64,000 bases of DNA from Paenibacillus_E qinlingensis (GTDB taxonomy: Bacteria > Bacillota > Bacilli > Paenibacillales > NBRC-103111). Location of the stretch: positions 248,001 to 312,000 of the forward strand of contig NZ_JAQIVH010000041.1 of the NCBI RefSeq assembly GCF_028746185.1, read 5' to 3'. This document shows, piece by piece, positions 10,063 to 18,616 of this stretch; position 1 is the stretch's first letter; each line of letters opens with the position of its first letter. Below the pieces are notes generated by a model. It was not told the origin of the DNA. It was given only the letters and a program-made list of their open reading frames with translations, and did not search any database. The position numbers were made by a program, and so were the translations under genes.

Positions 10063-12048
10063 TCACATTTTAAATTTTTCATTCATTTCTTGCAGCTCAA
10101 TGGCCATCTTCGATAGTGCCTCGGAAGAAGCCGCAATTTCTTCCATAGATGCGAGTTGTTCCTCCGCTGCTGAGGATACATTATGTGTAGCCGTTGCACT
10201 TTCTTCCACAATGGCTGATATAGTCTCCATCGCTTGGGCAGCTTGATCAACACCGTTCAATACTTGCTTAGAAGCGATAGATACTTCCTGAATTTGCTTC
10301 TCCACATCCTCTATCGAAAGCTGAATTTGACTGAACAACTCACCGGCTTTATTCATAACTTGAATGCCCCCAGTTACTTCTGAGAATGTTACGTCCATCG
10401 AAAGAACAGCTTGTTGCGCCTCGGTCTGTATTGTCTTAATCATGCTGATGATTTGTTTGGAGGAATCTGCCGTTTGCTCGGATAGTTTCTTAACTTCCTG
10501 AGCAACGACTGCAAACCCGCGTCCGTGTTCTCCCGCTCGCGCCGCTTCAATGGAAGCATTCAATGACAACAAGTTGGTTTGTGCTGAAATTTCACTAATT
10601 AGAGAAACAATATTACCAATTTCATTCGATTGATTGGTTAAATTTTTAATGACTAGCGATAGATTTTCAACAGTACTTTGGATCGAGCTCATTTGCGTGA
10701 CCGCGGTTTGAATGGTCAGATTACCTTCCTTTGAAATTTGGGTAGCCTGCACCGCTTTCTCAGAAACTGCTTGCGAGCTAGCTGCAATTCCTTGTACATC
10801 CTTTGACATTTCTATAACAATTCGCGACCCAATTTTAACGCTGCCCACCTGCGTCTCTGCACCTTCTGCCAGCTGTTGGATATTCTCGGCAATGAACTGC
10901 GTAGCATTCGAAGTCTGCTCCGAGCTTGCCGTTAGCTCCTCCGACGATGCTGCAAGTAGACTGGAGGTTTCGCTCACTTCCATCAGAATCGTTCTTAAAG
11001 AATGGATCATCTTGTTAAAGCTTTGGCCGAGCTGTGCAATTTCATCTCTAGCCAGTGTTTCTTCCACTTGAACTGTCAAATCACCTTCACTGATTTGCTG
11101 AGACACATCAATTAGTTTTCTGACAGGAACTATGATGGAGCGGATGATGAAATATATTATTGCCGCACCTATGATCATAGCAACTAGAATGACAAACAAG
11201 GTTGTTCTCAATACTACGGCTGCTTCGTCATTAATCTCTTGGAGGGAGAGCGACCCCATAACTTTCCAGCCGGTTAAATCATTCTGCTCAACAACTGACC
11301 TAATGGCTTGACCCTCTTGTTTAGAAGAAAAGATGACACGTTGACCATCTCCAATGAAGGATGCAAGTTCAGCTGGAACCGGAGTACCTGGCTTCAAGGA
11401 AGGATGAACCAGATAAGCCTTCGACTTATCCATAATAGACAAATAACCTTGCTTCCCAATCTTCACCTTCTTGACTTCTGCAGCGAACCTTGTCATATTC
11501 AAATCGACAGCAATGACTTTGGAACCATCCTCAGTCGCGCTGGCAAATGTAACGACAATCTCACCATTCGTCGCATTAACGTACGGATCAGTCATAATGG
11601 TTTGACCCTTGGCCTTTATGGCATTTTCGTACCAAGGTCTTTTGCGCGGATCATAACCATCAGGCATAGCCACCTCTGGATAAAGAACCATCTTACCGTC
11701 TGAGGCACCAACATAAGTCGCATCCAGCTCGGAGTGAAGGGATTGGAATTTGGCAATTAAGTTTTTTACGGTAGGCTCTGAAAGATTGGAACTTTCAAGC
11801 TTGTTGGGCAAGCTTTGCGCCAAATAATCGACATCTCTGCGGATTGGTTCCATATAGTCATTAATCAGTCTATTAAAATAATTCACGTTTTCCTGAGCAG
11901 CCACCATAATATGCTGCTCTACTTTTTCTTTGGAACTCTGATATGAAAACCAACCTATGGTCAAACATGGAATTAATAAAATAGCAGAAAAAGATAAGAT
12001 CAACTTACTTTTTAGCGACATTCGAAACAAATTTCCCTTGTTTGTCAT
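10063..12048 (-). CDS. Methyl-accepting chemotaxis protein with dCache sensor
   Basis: A transmembrane chemoreceptor signalling to CheA/CheW. Order: TM1 (LILSFSAILLIPCLTIGWF), an extracytoplasmic dCache_1 domain containing PRKRPWYENA and TDPYVNATNGEI, TM2 (VILVAMIIGAAIIYFII), HAMP, and the MCP signalling hairpin with tip IEAARAGEHGRGFAVVAQEV. The R-x-P-W-Y pattern resembles the amino-acid-binding dCache motif, but the usual Asp after DPYV is Asn here, so the ligand is uncertain. Three tandem ATGs (12048-12054) follow GGAGGG; 12048 gives the best spacing. It lies about 30 bp after the small XRE gene, on the same strand, forming a two-gene unit. A second XRE-MCP pair lies at 14.3-16.6 kb. Confidence 0.93.
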   Translation of the reverse strand: MTNKGNLFRMSLKSKLILSFSAILLIPCLTIGWFSYQSSKEKVEQHIMVAAQENVNYFNRLINDYMEPIRRDVDYLAQSLPNKLESSNLSEPTVKNLIAKFQSLHSELDATYVGASDGKMVLYPEVAMPDGYDPRKRPWYENAIKAKGQTIMTDPYVNATNGEIVVTFASATEDGSKVIAVDLNMTRFAAEVKKVKIGKQGYLSIMDKSKAYLVHPSLKPGTPVPAELASFIGDGQRVIFSSKQEGQAIRSVVEQNDLTGWKVMGSLSLQEINDEAAVVLRTTLFVILVAMIIGAAIIYFIIRSIIVPVRKLIDVSQQISEGDLTVQVEETLARDEIAQLGQSFNKMIHSLRTILMEVSETSSLLAASSEELTASSEQTSNATQFIAENIQQLAEGAETQVGSVKIGSRIVIEMSKDVQGIAASSQAVSEKAVQATQISKEGNLTIQTAVTQMSSIQSTVENLSLVIKNLTNQSNEIGNIVSLISEISAQTNLLSLNASIEAARAGEHGRGFAVVAQEVKKLSEQTADSSKQIISMIKTIQTEAQQAVLSMDVTFSEVTGGIQVMNKAGELFSQIQLSIEDVEKQIQEVSIASKQVLNGVDQAAQAMETISAIVEESATATHNVSSAAEEQLASMEEIAASSEALSKMAIELQEMNEKFKM

Positions 12049-12080
12049 CATCATTTCCCTCCGAATGCACACGCTTGTAA

Positions 12081-12350
12081 TCAATTACTTCTTTTATCTC
12101 CTTGAAGCTTTAAACTTTTATGCTTTAAGCGCATAGAAAATCGTTCATCTGCAAAATAATAACTAATATCTACGCTAAGTGTGTGACACAGAATTTCAAT
12201 ATTTTTCAACGATACATTGCGCTCACCACGTTCCACACCTCCAATATATGTTCTATTCAGCCCAGAGAGAGAGGCAAGCATATCCTGAGATATACTTGAT
12301 TGCAGCCGTAATTCTTTGAGGCGTAATCCGAAATCCAGCAAAATATCCAT
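12081..12350 (-). CDS. Small XRE-family regulator (HTH only)
   Basis: An 89-aa protein that is almost entirely a Cro/C1-type helix-turn-helix (LRLKELRLQSSISQDMLASL, then VERGERNVSLKNIEIL). It is closely similar over its first ~75 residues to the 228-aa regulator at 15900-16586, but it stops shortly after the HTH and lacks that protein's C-terminal domain. The tail (KHKSLKLQGDKRSN) is low in information, suggesting a truncated paralogue that may still bind DNA. AAGGGTG precedes the ATG. The conserved 22-bp motif at 12410-12431 lies about 80 bp upstream of the start, at the same distance as in the paralogue, which suggests shared or self regulation. Confidence 0.85.
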   Translation of the reverse strand: MDILLDFGLRLKELRLQSSISQDMLASLSGLNRTYIGGVERGERNVSLKNIEILCHTLSVDISYYFADERFSMRLKHKSLKLQGDKRSN

Positions 12351-12409
12351 AATTAAGCACCCTTCTTGAGTAATGAGTATATAGTCATGTTAAGCTAAAT
12401 GCTCGAGTA

Positions 12410-12431
12410 GAGTCGACGGACTATAAGTATC
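12410..12431 (-). promoter_or_regulatory. Conserved 22-bp upstream motif, copy 1
   Basis: On the minus strand it carries the core ACTTATAGTCCGTCGACT, and all 22 bp are identical to copies 2 and 5. It is 60-81 bp upstream of the XRE gene at 12350. A TTAACATG box follows 16 bp downstream. On the plus strand it directly abuts the promoter of the divergent MBL gene. Confidence 0.65.
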
Positions 12432-12432
12432 G

Positions 12433-12461
12433 TTGTTAAAATTACAATTTCCCCTTATGAT
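12433..12461 (+). promoter_or_regulatory. Sigma-A-type promoter of the MBL-fold gene
   Basis: TTGTTA (12433-12438) and TATGAT (12456-12461) are separated by exactly 17 bp, 34 bp upstream of the ATG at 12496. The -35 lies 2 bp from the conserved 22-bp motif, so a factor bound there could affect both divergent genes. Confidence 0.6.
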
Positions 12462-12495
12462 ATCTAATAGCATTCTTGAGGAATAGGAGTTCATT

Positions 12496-13350
12496 ATGTC
12501 CCAGATTGAACGTATAAGTAAGCACATATGGATCCAGCATGCGGATCATAAAACGGACCGTCCAATACTTGCTGCGATTGTCGGTGATAAAAGAACACTG
12601 TTACTCGATGCTGGAAATTCTCCAGCCCACGCTGCGCAATTTCGCGAGGAACTCACTCGGCACAACATTCGCTTGCCCGATCTGCTTGTGTTGACACATT
12701 GGCATTGGGATCATACATTTGGCATGTCTGAATGGAAACTTCCCGCGATCGCGAATCATCAGACAGCGACGCGGCTAGGTCAACTTAAAGGCCTCATTTG
12801 GACAGATGAGACTCTCAATGAACTTATTCGTGGGGGAATTATTAATGAGGCCAGTGCCAGACATATCCAGTTAGAATACGGAAATAATCGTGATTTACAC
12901 ATCATTGAACCTGATGTAATATTCCATGATAGGCTAACTATCGATCTTGGAGGAGTACTCTGTGAGTTGGAACACGTTGGCGGCGATCATGCAGAGGATT
13001 CTTGTCTTCTCTACGTGAAGGAAGATAAAACCTTATTTCTTGGTGACGCACTCGGACCAGCCATCTACGGTGGTCCTTATCGATATACCAGTGCAAACTT
13101 TCTGAGACTAATGGAGCAAGTTAATAGGTATGATGTTCAAACATACGTTGAATCTCATTCACGGCCTGCTACTGCAGATGATTTCCATGAAGACATTAAA
13201 CGTTATGTGCAATTGGCTCGATATGTGGAAGCGTTTGGCGACGATCATGTACGGATTACCCATGAAATGAAAAAGTATCTAAAGGTTTATGAGCTTCCAA
13301 ATGAGTTTATCAAAGCAATTGTTTGGTTTCTGACAAGCGATGCAAAGTAA
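12496..13350 (+). CDS. MBL-fold metallo-hydrolase
   Basis: A 284-aa cytoplasmic metallo-beta-lactamase-fold hydrolase. The zinc-binding signature THWHWDHTFGM is near residue 73, followed by the later ligands in HVGGDHAEDS and FLGDA and a terminal HSRP histidine. The C-terminal ~80 residues form a helical extension. The family includes lactonases, glyoxalase II-like thioesterases and phosphodiesterases; the sequence alone does not set the substrate. AGGAG precedes the ATG. It is the only plus-strand gene between two minus-strand XRE-MCP units, so a functional link to them is not established. Confidence 0.88.
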   Translation: MSQIERISKHIWIQHADHKTDRPILAAIVGDKRTLLLDAGNSPAHAAQFREELTRHNIRLPDLLVLTHWHWDHTFGMSEWKLPAIANHQTATRLGQLKGLIWTDETLNELIRGGIINEASARHIQLEYGNNRDLHIIEPDVIFHDRLTIDLGGVLCELEHVGGDHAEDSCLLYVKEDKTLFLGDALGPAIYGGPYRYTSANFLRLMEQVNRYDVQTYVESHSRPATADDFHEDIKRYVQLARYVEAFGDDHVRITHEMKKYLKVYELPNEFIKAIVWFLTSDAK

Positions 13351-13372
13351 CTGAAAGTTGCTTTGCATCGCT
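13336..13372. terminator. Hairpin spanning the MBL stop codon
   Basis: AGCGATGCAAAG and CTTTGCATCGCT pair around a ~13-nt loop containing the MBL stop. It lies between convergent genes, but neither side has a long T-tract, so terminator strength is uncertain. Confidence 0.55.
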
Positions 13373-13387
13373 CATGTCTAGCATAAG

Positions 13388-14263
13388 TCACTTGTCAGAG
13401 ACAACAATCCATGCATCACCAAGCCAATCACTCTTAATCCGATAGTGAACATTTGAGCCTTTTAATTTCTCAAAAGCATGTACAGTCTGTGGAGTGAGCT
13501 CTCCTATCTCTTCTCCGGAACGATGAAAAATCGTTCGAAACAGCGGGGTTTTAAACTGCAACTTGATCTCCTTCTCAATAGGTTCCGTCGGGACAACCCA
13601 TTTCATTCCTATATCTGTTTTCACGTAGTACCAAAAGTCATCCTTGGCTATTACATCAACGTTTTGTGGATCAAGTCTCCCAGTAGCTTGGTGGCTAAAC
13701 GTGTCGTCATAAATATCAAAAGCATTGTTAAACTTGATCGTTCCGCTATTCGGCTCAACAAAGTGTCCCGGACGTATCCATTTCTTGCCTAACCAAGTCT
13801 CAATGCTTACGAGTGATGTCCCTTCTCCAAAGAAATCTCCTGTTGCCACTACGACTTGAGGAGCAAGTACCCCTATTGACTGTGGTTTACGGCCATGCCC
13901 AAGAGGAAAGTCATAAAAGACCTGTTCCGTTTCAATAAGCATTGTCTTAGGTTGATCATATTTTCTTACTTCCCCTTCAACAAATTCATTGGGATGAATC
14001 CATTTTTCACCCAGCCATGTATGTACCTGAATCCAACCCTTCTCAACAGTTTCTATATGGCTCACTTCTTGTAGGGTTTGCGGGGATAACAAGCCAACGA
14101 TTGCTGAGTCTTCTCTAGGTAAGTCATACAAAGCTGTTTCCTCTAACGTTGTTACAAATGCCGGGCAGTATATCCCACATGCAGCCTCAATTTTGATTGC
14201 ATAATTTTCCGAAATCAGTACTAGTGAGATACTCATAACTCCAACTATAAACATTTTTCTCAT
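13388..14263 (-). CDS. Secreted protein with four SH3-like repeats
   Basis: A 291-aa protein with an N-terminal signal peptide (about residues 1-28, cleavage near IEAA). It contains four imperfect repeats of about 65 residues. Each has a 'LxPQ' turn followed by a WLG-x-x-WI-x-P strand: WLGEKWIHP, WLGKKWIRP, IGMKWVVP and WLGDAWIVV. This looks like tandem bacterial SH3-type domains, which often bind peptidoglycan or other wall polymers. No catalytic domain is visible. AGGAG precedes the ATG. It is convergent with the MBL gene and downstream of the second MCP, with a gap of only 77 bp, so it may be co-transcribed with XRE2-MCP2. Confidence 0.75.
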   Translation of the reverse strand: MRKMFIVGVMSISLVLISENYAIKIEAACGIYCPAFVTTLEETALYDLPREDSAIVGLLSPQTLQEVSHIETVEKGWIQVHTWLGEKWIHPNEFVEGEVRKYDQPKTMLIETEQVFYDFPLGHGRKPQSIGVLAPQVVVATGDFFGEGTSLVSIETWLGKKWIRPGHFVEPNSGTIKFNNAFDIYDDTFSHQATGRLDPQNVDVIAKDDFWYYVKTDIGMKWVVPTEPIEKEIKLQFKTPLFRTIFHRSGEEIGELTPQTVHAFEKLKGSNVHYRIKSDWLGDAWIVVSDK

Positions 14264-14340
14264 TCTTAATCTCTCCTAATATCAAATAGCCCCCATAGTT
14301 TTAAGGATGAGAGCAGATGATCGAGCTTATATGTATTTAA

Positions 14341-15813
14341 CTATTTTCCTTTTGTTGAACGCTGTAATTCCAAAATAAGCTCCTCAAGCTGCTTAAAGCT
14401 GCTTACCATCGTCTGAACAGTACTATTTTGCTGATCAATACTCGCTGAAATCTCCTCAACGGAAGCACTCGATTGCTCAGTAATGCTAGATACATTTGCA
14501 AGTTCAGAAGCGATTATTTGAGAAGAATTTTTCAGTTCAGTCACCATATCTTGAGATTCAGCTACTTGCTCCACTACAATTTGCATGGTTGTACTAATGT
14601 CTCGGAACGTTCTCTCCGCATCGATAGCAACCTCTTTACCAGCAAAAATAGCACGCTGACCCATGGTTACCTGATTGGTTATCGTTTGAGTCTTATTCTT
14701 TATTTCACTTAGTATATCCACAATTTGCTTAGTAGAATATTGAGAATTCTCAGCCAATTTACGTACTTCTGAAGAAACCACTGCAAAGCCTCTTCCATGC
14801 TCGCCTGCACGTGCTGCTTCGATTGCCGCATTGAGTGCGAGCAAATTCGTTTGACTTGAAATATCGCTAATCGCTGTAACAATGTTCCCAATATGCTCAC
14901 TTTTCAAATTTAATTCATTCATTGAAGTAACAGTCATTGTTACAATATCTGCCAATATTTGAATTTCCTTCGTTAGATTCTCAATTTTCTTACTTCCTTC
15001 TTGCGTCTTTAATGCTGTGGATTGAATCAATCTATCAATTTGCGCAGAATTATTGAATGTCCTCAAGATGGACATATCAACGGTTTTAATGGATTCATTA
15101 ATATCCGCAACACTGCTTGCCTGTGTTTCCACACCTTTTGCGACTTCAGAAAAAGCAGTGGACAGTTCGTGAAAAATTATTCCTGTAGAGCCCACATTTG
15201 TGCTTAAGCTTTGATTGAAAGAAGTGAGCACTTCAATGGATTGACGAATCTTTACAAGCAGTCGATCTGATTCGTGTTGTGCCGCCACAGATTCTGTCCA
15301 GCTCTTTTCAATGTCTCTTCTGAGTTTCGTACCAAGATGAGCTTGCAAACAGAGCATGCCAGCTATGAAAAACAAGATAAAAATCAAGGTGATCATCATG
15401 GATTGAGAACCATCAGACTTGTACACATCTGGTGTTTTAAACATGAAAGTCAGTGCCAAAATAATTGTGATGATACTATTCACAAATATATATCTTAAAT
15501 TCAAATAAATAGCATTAATAGCCAGAGAGATTATCAACATGACAAAAATAAGCAAATCCGCTTTTTGTATAGCCAAAGAAATCGTCCCTAATAAAATAAT
15601 AGCGGAATACACATAAGGAATTATTTTAATTCCAATTTTTTTGTAAACAAAATAAGTAATGATTCCCCCAGGCAGTAGGCTGATTGCTGAATTTATGCCT
15701 AACTCCCATCGACCCACTGCCATATAAAACACTGTACTCAGTGCACACGAGACCATGAAAAACCATGTGAGCATGATATTAACTCGATGTATAAACGCTA
15801 GGTTTCTGTCCAC
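14341..15813 (-). CDS. Methyl-accepting chemotaxis protein with multi-pass membrane sensor
   Basis: A 490-aa chemoreceptor. The N-terminal ~160 residues form about five or six closely spaced membrane helices with no room for a periplasmic ligand domain. Sensing is therefore probably within the membrane or through a partner. The MCP signalling domain follows without an obvious HAMP, with tip IEAARAGEHGRGFAVVSSEV. The GTG at 15813 is preferred over the upstream TTG because AGGAGG sits 7 nt before it. It is 86 bp downstream of the 228-aa XRE regulator on the same strand. The signalling tip resembles that of MCP1, but the sensor is unrelated, so the two receptors should sense different inputs. 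Confidence 0.9.
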   Translation of the reverse strand: MDRNLAFIHRVNIMLTWFFMVSCALSTVFYMAVGRWELGINSAISLLPGGIITYFVYKKIGIKIIPYVYSAIILLGTISLAIQKADLLIFVMLIISLAINAIYLNLRYIFVNSIITIILALTFMFKTPDVYKSDGSQSMMITLIFILFFIAGMLCLQAHLGTKLRRDIEKSWTESVAAQHESDRLLVKIRQSIEVLTSFNQSLSTNVGSTGIIFHELSTAFSEVAKGVETQASSVADINESIKTVDMSILRTFNNSAQIDRLIQSTALKTQEGSKKIENLTKEIQILADIVTMTVTSMNELNLKSEHIGNIVTAISDISSQTNLLALNAAIEAARAGEHGRGFAVVSSEVRKLAENSQYSTKQIVDILSEIKNKTQTITNQVTMGQRAIFAGKEVAIDAERTFRDISTTMQIVVEQVAESQDMVTELKNSSQIIASELANVSSITEQSSASVEEISASIDQQNSTVQTMVSSFKQLEELILELQRSTKGK

Positions 15814-15899
15814 TGAATAACCTCCTACTTTTGGCAACTCTCATCCTGACATACCAATAATCCAATTAAAGTCATTCTTTCAACATGCGCATTCTCAGG

Positions 15900-16586
15900 T
15901 TATCTTGTGTTTAAGTACTCCTTTATCACATGCAGTAAATCATCCTCACCATCCGCCAACCACTGCCCATTTTCAACAAAGAGACTTTTCTGAACTTTAA
16001 TAATCCCACTCCGTTTCGCTAGCCGATTCATCTGATTCTGCATGAATCTCGAATTACAAAGTACGATGACATGTTCACAATGAGGCAGAAACCATCGTTG
16101 AAGCTCTTCCCAAATCGCTGTAACTTCATGTTGAAAGGCAATGGGCTGATCTTTGGTCATCATTTTACTATTATCGATAAGCAGTTTCACTTTACCTGAG
16201 GCAAGTTGCCGGCAGGCGCTCTTTAAATCCAGGCAGATCTTCTTTACTTCATTGAGATGTAAAGCCCCAGTCACTTGCCAAGCGATGATATTCTCCTCAT
16301 TCTGTACGGTATATCTAAAACGCTCTTCCAGAGGCTTACTCAATTCACTTTTCAAGAAAGCCGTATGTAAAGTGAATCGTTCATCGGCAAAAAAATAACT
16401 GATATCTACATCAAGTGTATTACATAAAATTTCAATATTTTTCAGTGAAACATTGCGCTCACCACGTTCCACTCCCCCAATATAAGTTCTGTCCAGTCCA
16501 GACAGAGAGGCAAGCGTGTCTTGAGACATACTTGATCGTAGTCGTAATTCTTTAAGACGTAGTCCAAAATCTTGCATAATATTCAT
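15900..16586 (-). CDS. XRE-family regulator with STAS-like C-terminal domain
   Basis: A 228-aa protein. Residues ~5-62 are a Cro/C1-type HTH nearly identical to that of the small regulator at 12081 (shared block TYIGGVERGERNVSLKNIEI). Residues ~85-228 form an alpha/beta domain with IIAWQVTGAL, VKLLIDNSKM and HVIVLCNSRF strands. The layout recalls STAS/SpoIIAA-like or 'activation of host' folds; that assignment is tentative. The ATG at 16586 is chosen because AGAAGGATG precedes it and because it aligns with the paralogue's start; the reading upstream of it is leader. A copy of the 22-bp motif lies 58-79 bp upstream. It probably regulates itself and the adjacent MCP. Confidence 0.85.
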   Translation of the reverse strand: MNIMQDFGLRLKELRLRSSMSQDTLASLSGLDRTYIGGVERGERNVSLKNIEILCNTLDVDISYFFADERFTLHTAFLKSELSKPLEERFRYTVQNEENIIAWQVTGALHLNEVKKICLDLKSACRQLASGKVKLLIDNSKMMTKDQPIAFQHEVTAIWEELQRWFLPHCEHVIVLCNSRFMQNQMNRLAKRSGIIKVQKSLFVENGQWLADGEDDLLHVIKEYLNTR

Positions 16587-16643
16587 AGGTAAGCATCCTT
16601 CTGGTTTAAGGGTATAAATCAATCCTAAGCTACATGCCGCAAA

Positions 16644-16665
16644 GAGTCGACGGACTATAAGTATC
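16644..16665 (-). promoter_or_regulatory. Conserved 22-bp upstream motif, copy 2
   Basis: All 22 bp are identical to copies 1 and 5 (core ACTTATAGTCCGTCGACT on the minus strand). It has the same distance to its XRE start codon as copy 1. A further upstream block around 16697-16712 (GGGAAGGACGTATGTCC) resembles sequence upstream of copies 4 and 5. Confidence 0.65.
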
Positions 16666-16729
16666 ATTCCCAAATAAATAATAAATGATCACAGGTTGGG
16701 AAGGACGTATGTCCTTAATTTATCATGAA

Positions 16730-16762
16730 AAACGGGCCAATAGAAACTGCTCTATTAGGCCC
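16730..16762 (-). terminator. Rho-independent terminator
   Basis: On the minus strand, GGGCCTAATAG and CTATTGGCCC pair and are followed by GTTTTTC. It would end a transcript from the ILEI/GDPD-like gene at 17174. Confidence 0.65.
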
Positions 16763-17173
16763 TCATATTTAAAGTTATTTTCTTGCACTATGCTCAAGTA
16801 ATATTTTGCATCTTAGCTAAACTTTATAATCAGTGGGTCATTCGTAGTCACTAAGTAGGCATTGTACCCGCGGTTCATTCTTGTCAGTAAGTAAAGGCGA
16901 ACTTGGGAACTAGGTGAATTAGTTGCCTTATTCCCTCCATATTCGTGTCCACAGCCCCCCGTTATATCGCATAATTAATCCTCAACTCACTTCAGATACA
17001 TTTCGTATCTCCCAGAAGCATCTGTTCATATGAACAGTGACTCTCCCAATTTCTTAATTTTATCAAATTAATATTCGGGTTTGTGTGTAGTACACAGACC
17101 TTTCGTATCATTAAGTAATTTTATATTGATGCAAGTATGGATATCTTTGCAGGCTTTCCGTATAAAAGTCATC
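16763..17173. other. 410-bp non-coding gap with small palindromes
   Basis: I find no supported ORF here. Inverted repeats are present: AGATAC-N5-GTATCT (16994-17010), the perfect 16-bp palindrome CTGTTCATATGAACAG (17022-17037), and a GTTTGTGT/ACACAGAC hairpin (about 17073-17092). This would be the 3' untranslated region of the gene at 17174, or a decayed region. Confidence 0.4.
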
Positions 17174-18616
17174 CTAATTCATTCTTATATATTTCCGTGC
17201 GGTTGCTGTTTCGTTAAGGGTAAGGATAAATAACCTCGCACCGTATTTCTTTAATTCTGCCCCAAAAGTACAACTGTATCGTTCGGGATACGTTGTGACA
17301 TTTTGAATCTTATTTTTTTTCACGAAATCTAGTACCTGTTCATCACTGTCCGTAGTCTGATAGAGCGCGTACACATATTTAGTGAAAGGAAATATATCCT
17401 CAATAACCGGGTACATCTCAGCACTGTACAATTGCGGAATTACTCTCATCAATACGCTGTAGTTAAAAGAGGCTGCTGCCTCAACCAACTTGCTGAATTG
17501 TTTCCTTACGATATCAAGCTCAGTATGCTTCGTATCGGTAACCAAAAAAACATCCGGGTGATCAGCAAGGAACTGGAAAAGATCTACCATTGAAATTGGT
17601 GAAAATCGGCCTAATATTTTCAAGATTCTGAACTGCTCATAGGAGAGCGGTTTATCTTTTTCGATGCCTTTTGGAGGATTTTGACCTAAAACCATATATA
17701 AATAGAAATCCCAATCATGTCGAGCAACCAGTTCATCGTCCGAGTTTAACTCAAGTTCCACTTCAAAGGCTATATGTCCTCTTTTAGAATAGCTATTTTC
17801 CATCGCTCCCGTACAGTCTGCATAAATAACGCCGTGTAATTCCCAGCCTACTTGACCCTCAGCTGAAGAGTGAATAGGAGTGTCATTCACAATTGGAGGC
17901 GTTGCCTTAAACAAACTTCCCTGAGCAAATAATGTTGTGAATGTATCAAAGTTTATCGTTTCAATCTCTTTTACCGAAGAGGGATCAATCGTTACAAGAT
18001 TGATCCCCCTCTGATTAAGACTCCACTCTTCTTCATCCAAGCTTATACTGCTGGAATTGCTGCCCAAAGCCCCACCACTTCGAATGACTGCTTCTCTTCC
18101 GCCCAGAACACCTTCCCACTCAATATCCTCAAGTGCAAATTTCTCATGGATAACCTCAAAGGAGGCTGGACCCATTTTATGTGCGACGAATATATAACTA
18201 TACTGGAGATGTTGACTATTCAAATTAATGCCAAAGTCCGTTAGTTCATTGACAATTTCATTGGTTAACTGTTGACTTCCGTCATCCTTAACGGATATAA
18301 CAACGTAAGAAGACGGCTTCATATTTCTTAAAAAATCTATAAAATGCATGCCTTTTTCAACACTGACCTGATATTTGTGTTGTCTAAAATAGGGGATATA
18401 ATTACTACTCTTAAAATATATGATTTTATTATTATTTGAGAGATTAACGCTCTCAAAAGTTTGTATCGTTATGCCATACTGCCGATATATTTTTGAGGAA
18501 TGCGCCATGAAAGTTTTCCATTCACGCTTATTAAACTTGGATGTTTCATGAGAGGGTAAAGCAAGCATTAGGCTTTCTTTCTCCATCAATGACATGTCGT
18601 TGATATTAAGTTTCAT
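17174..18616 (-). CDS. ILEI/FAM3-like and GDPD-like fusion protein
   Basis: A 480-aa protein. Residues ~40-235 resemble the ILEI (interleukin-like EMT inducer/FAM3) fold: IDFLRNM, VISVKDDGSQQL, a SYIFVAHKMGPASFE segment, then RGINLVTIDPSS and INFDTFTT. Residues ~257-480 resemble glycerophosphodiester phosphodiesterase: ENSYSKRG, FEVELEL, LVARHDWDFYL, VFLVTDTK, RVIPQLY, YALYQTTDSDE and a terminal TTYPER. The usual acidic metal ligand Asp in FEVDL is Glu (FEVEL), and the N-terminal HxGG region is reduced to LHGV, so activity may be changed or lost. The ATG at 18616 is chosen for TTGGAGG 9 nt upstream; the longer reading to 18769 overlaps another frame. No signal peptide of its own: the exported ORF just upstream overlaps it by 11 nt. 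Confidence 0.6.
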   Translation of the reverse strand: MKLNINDMSLMEKESLMLALPSHETSKFNKREWKTFMAHSSKIYRQYGITIQTFESVNLSNNNKIIYFKSSNYIPYFRQHKYQVSVEKGMHFIDFLRNMKPSSYVVISVKDDGSQQLTNEIVNELTDFGINLNSQHLQYSYIFVAHKMGPASFEVIHEKFALEDIEWEGVLGGREAVIRSGGALGSNSSSISLDEEEWSLNQRGINLVTIDPSSVKEIETINFDTFTTLFAQGSLFKATPPIVNDTPIHSSAEGQVGWELHGVIYADCTGAMENSYSKRGHIAFEVELELNSDDELVARHDWDFYLYMVLGQNPPKGIEKDKPLSYEQFRILKILGRFSPISMVDLFQFLADHPDVFLVTDTKHTELDIVRKQFSKLVEAAASFNYSVLMRVIPQLYSAEMYPVIEDIFPFTKYVYALYQTTDSDEQVLDFVKKNKIQNVTTYPERYSCTFGAELKKYGARLFILTLNETATARKYIRMN

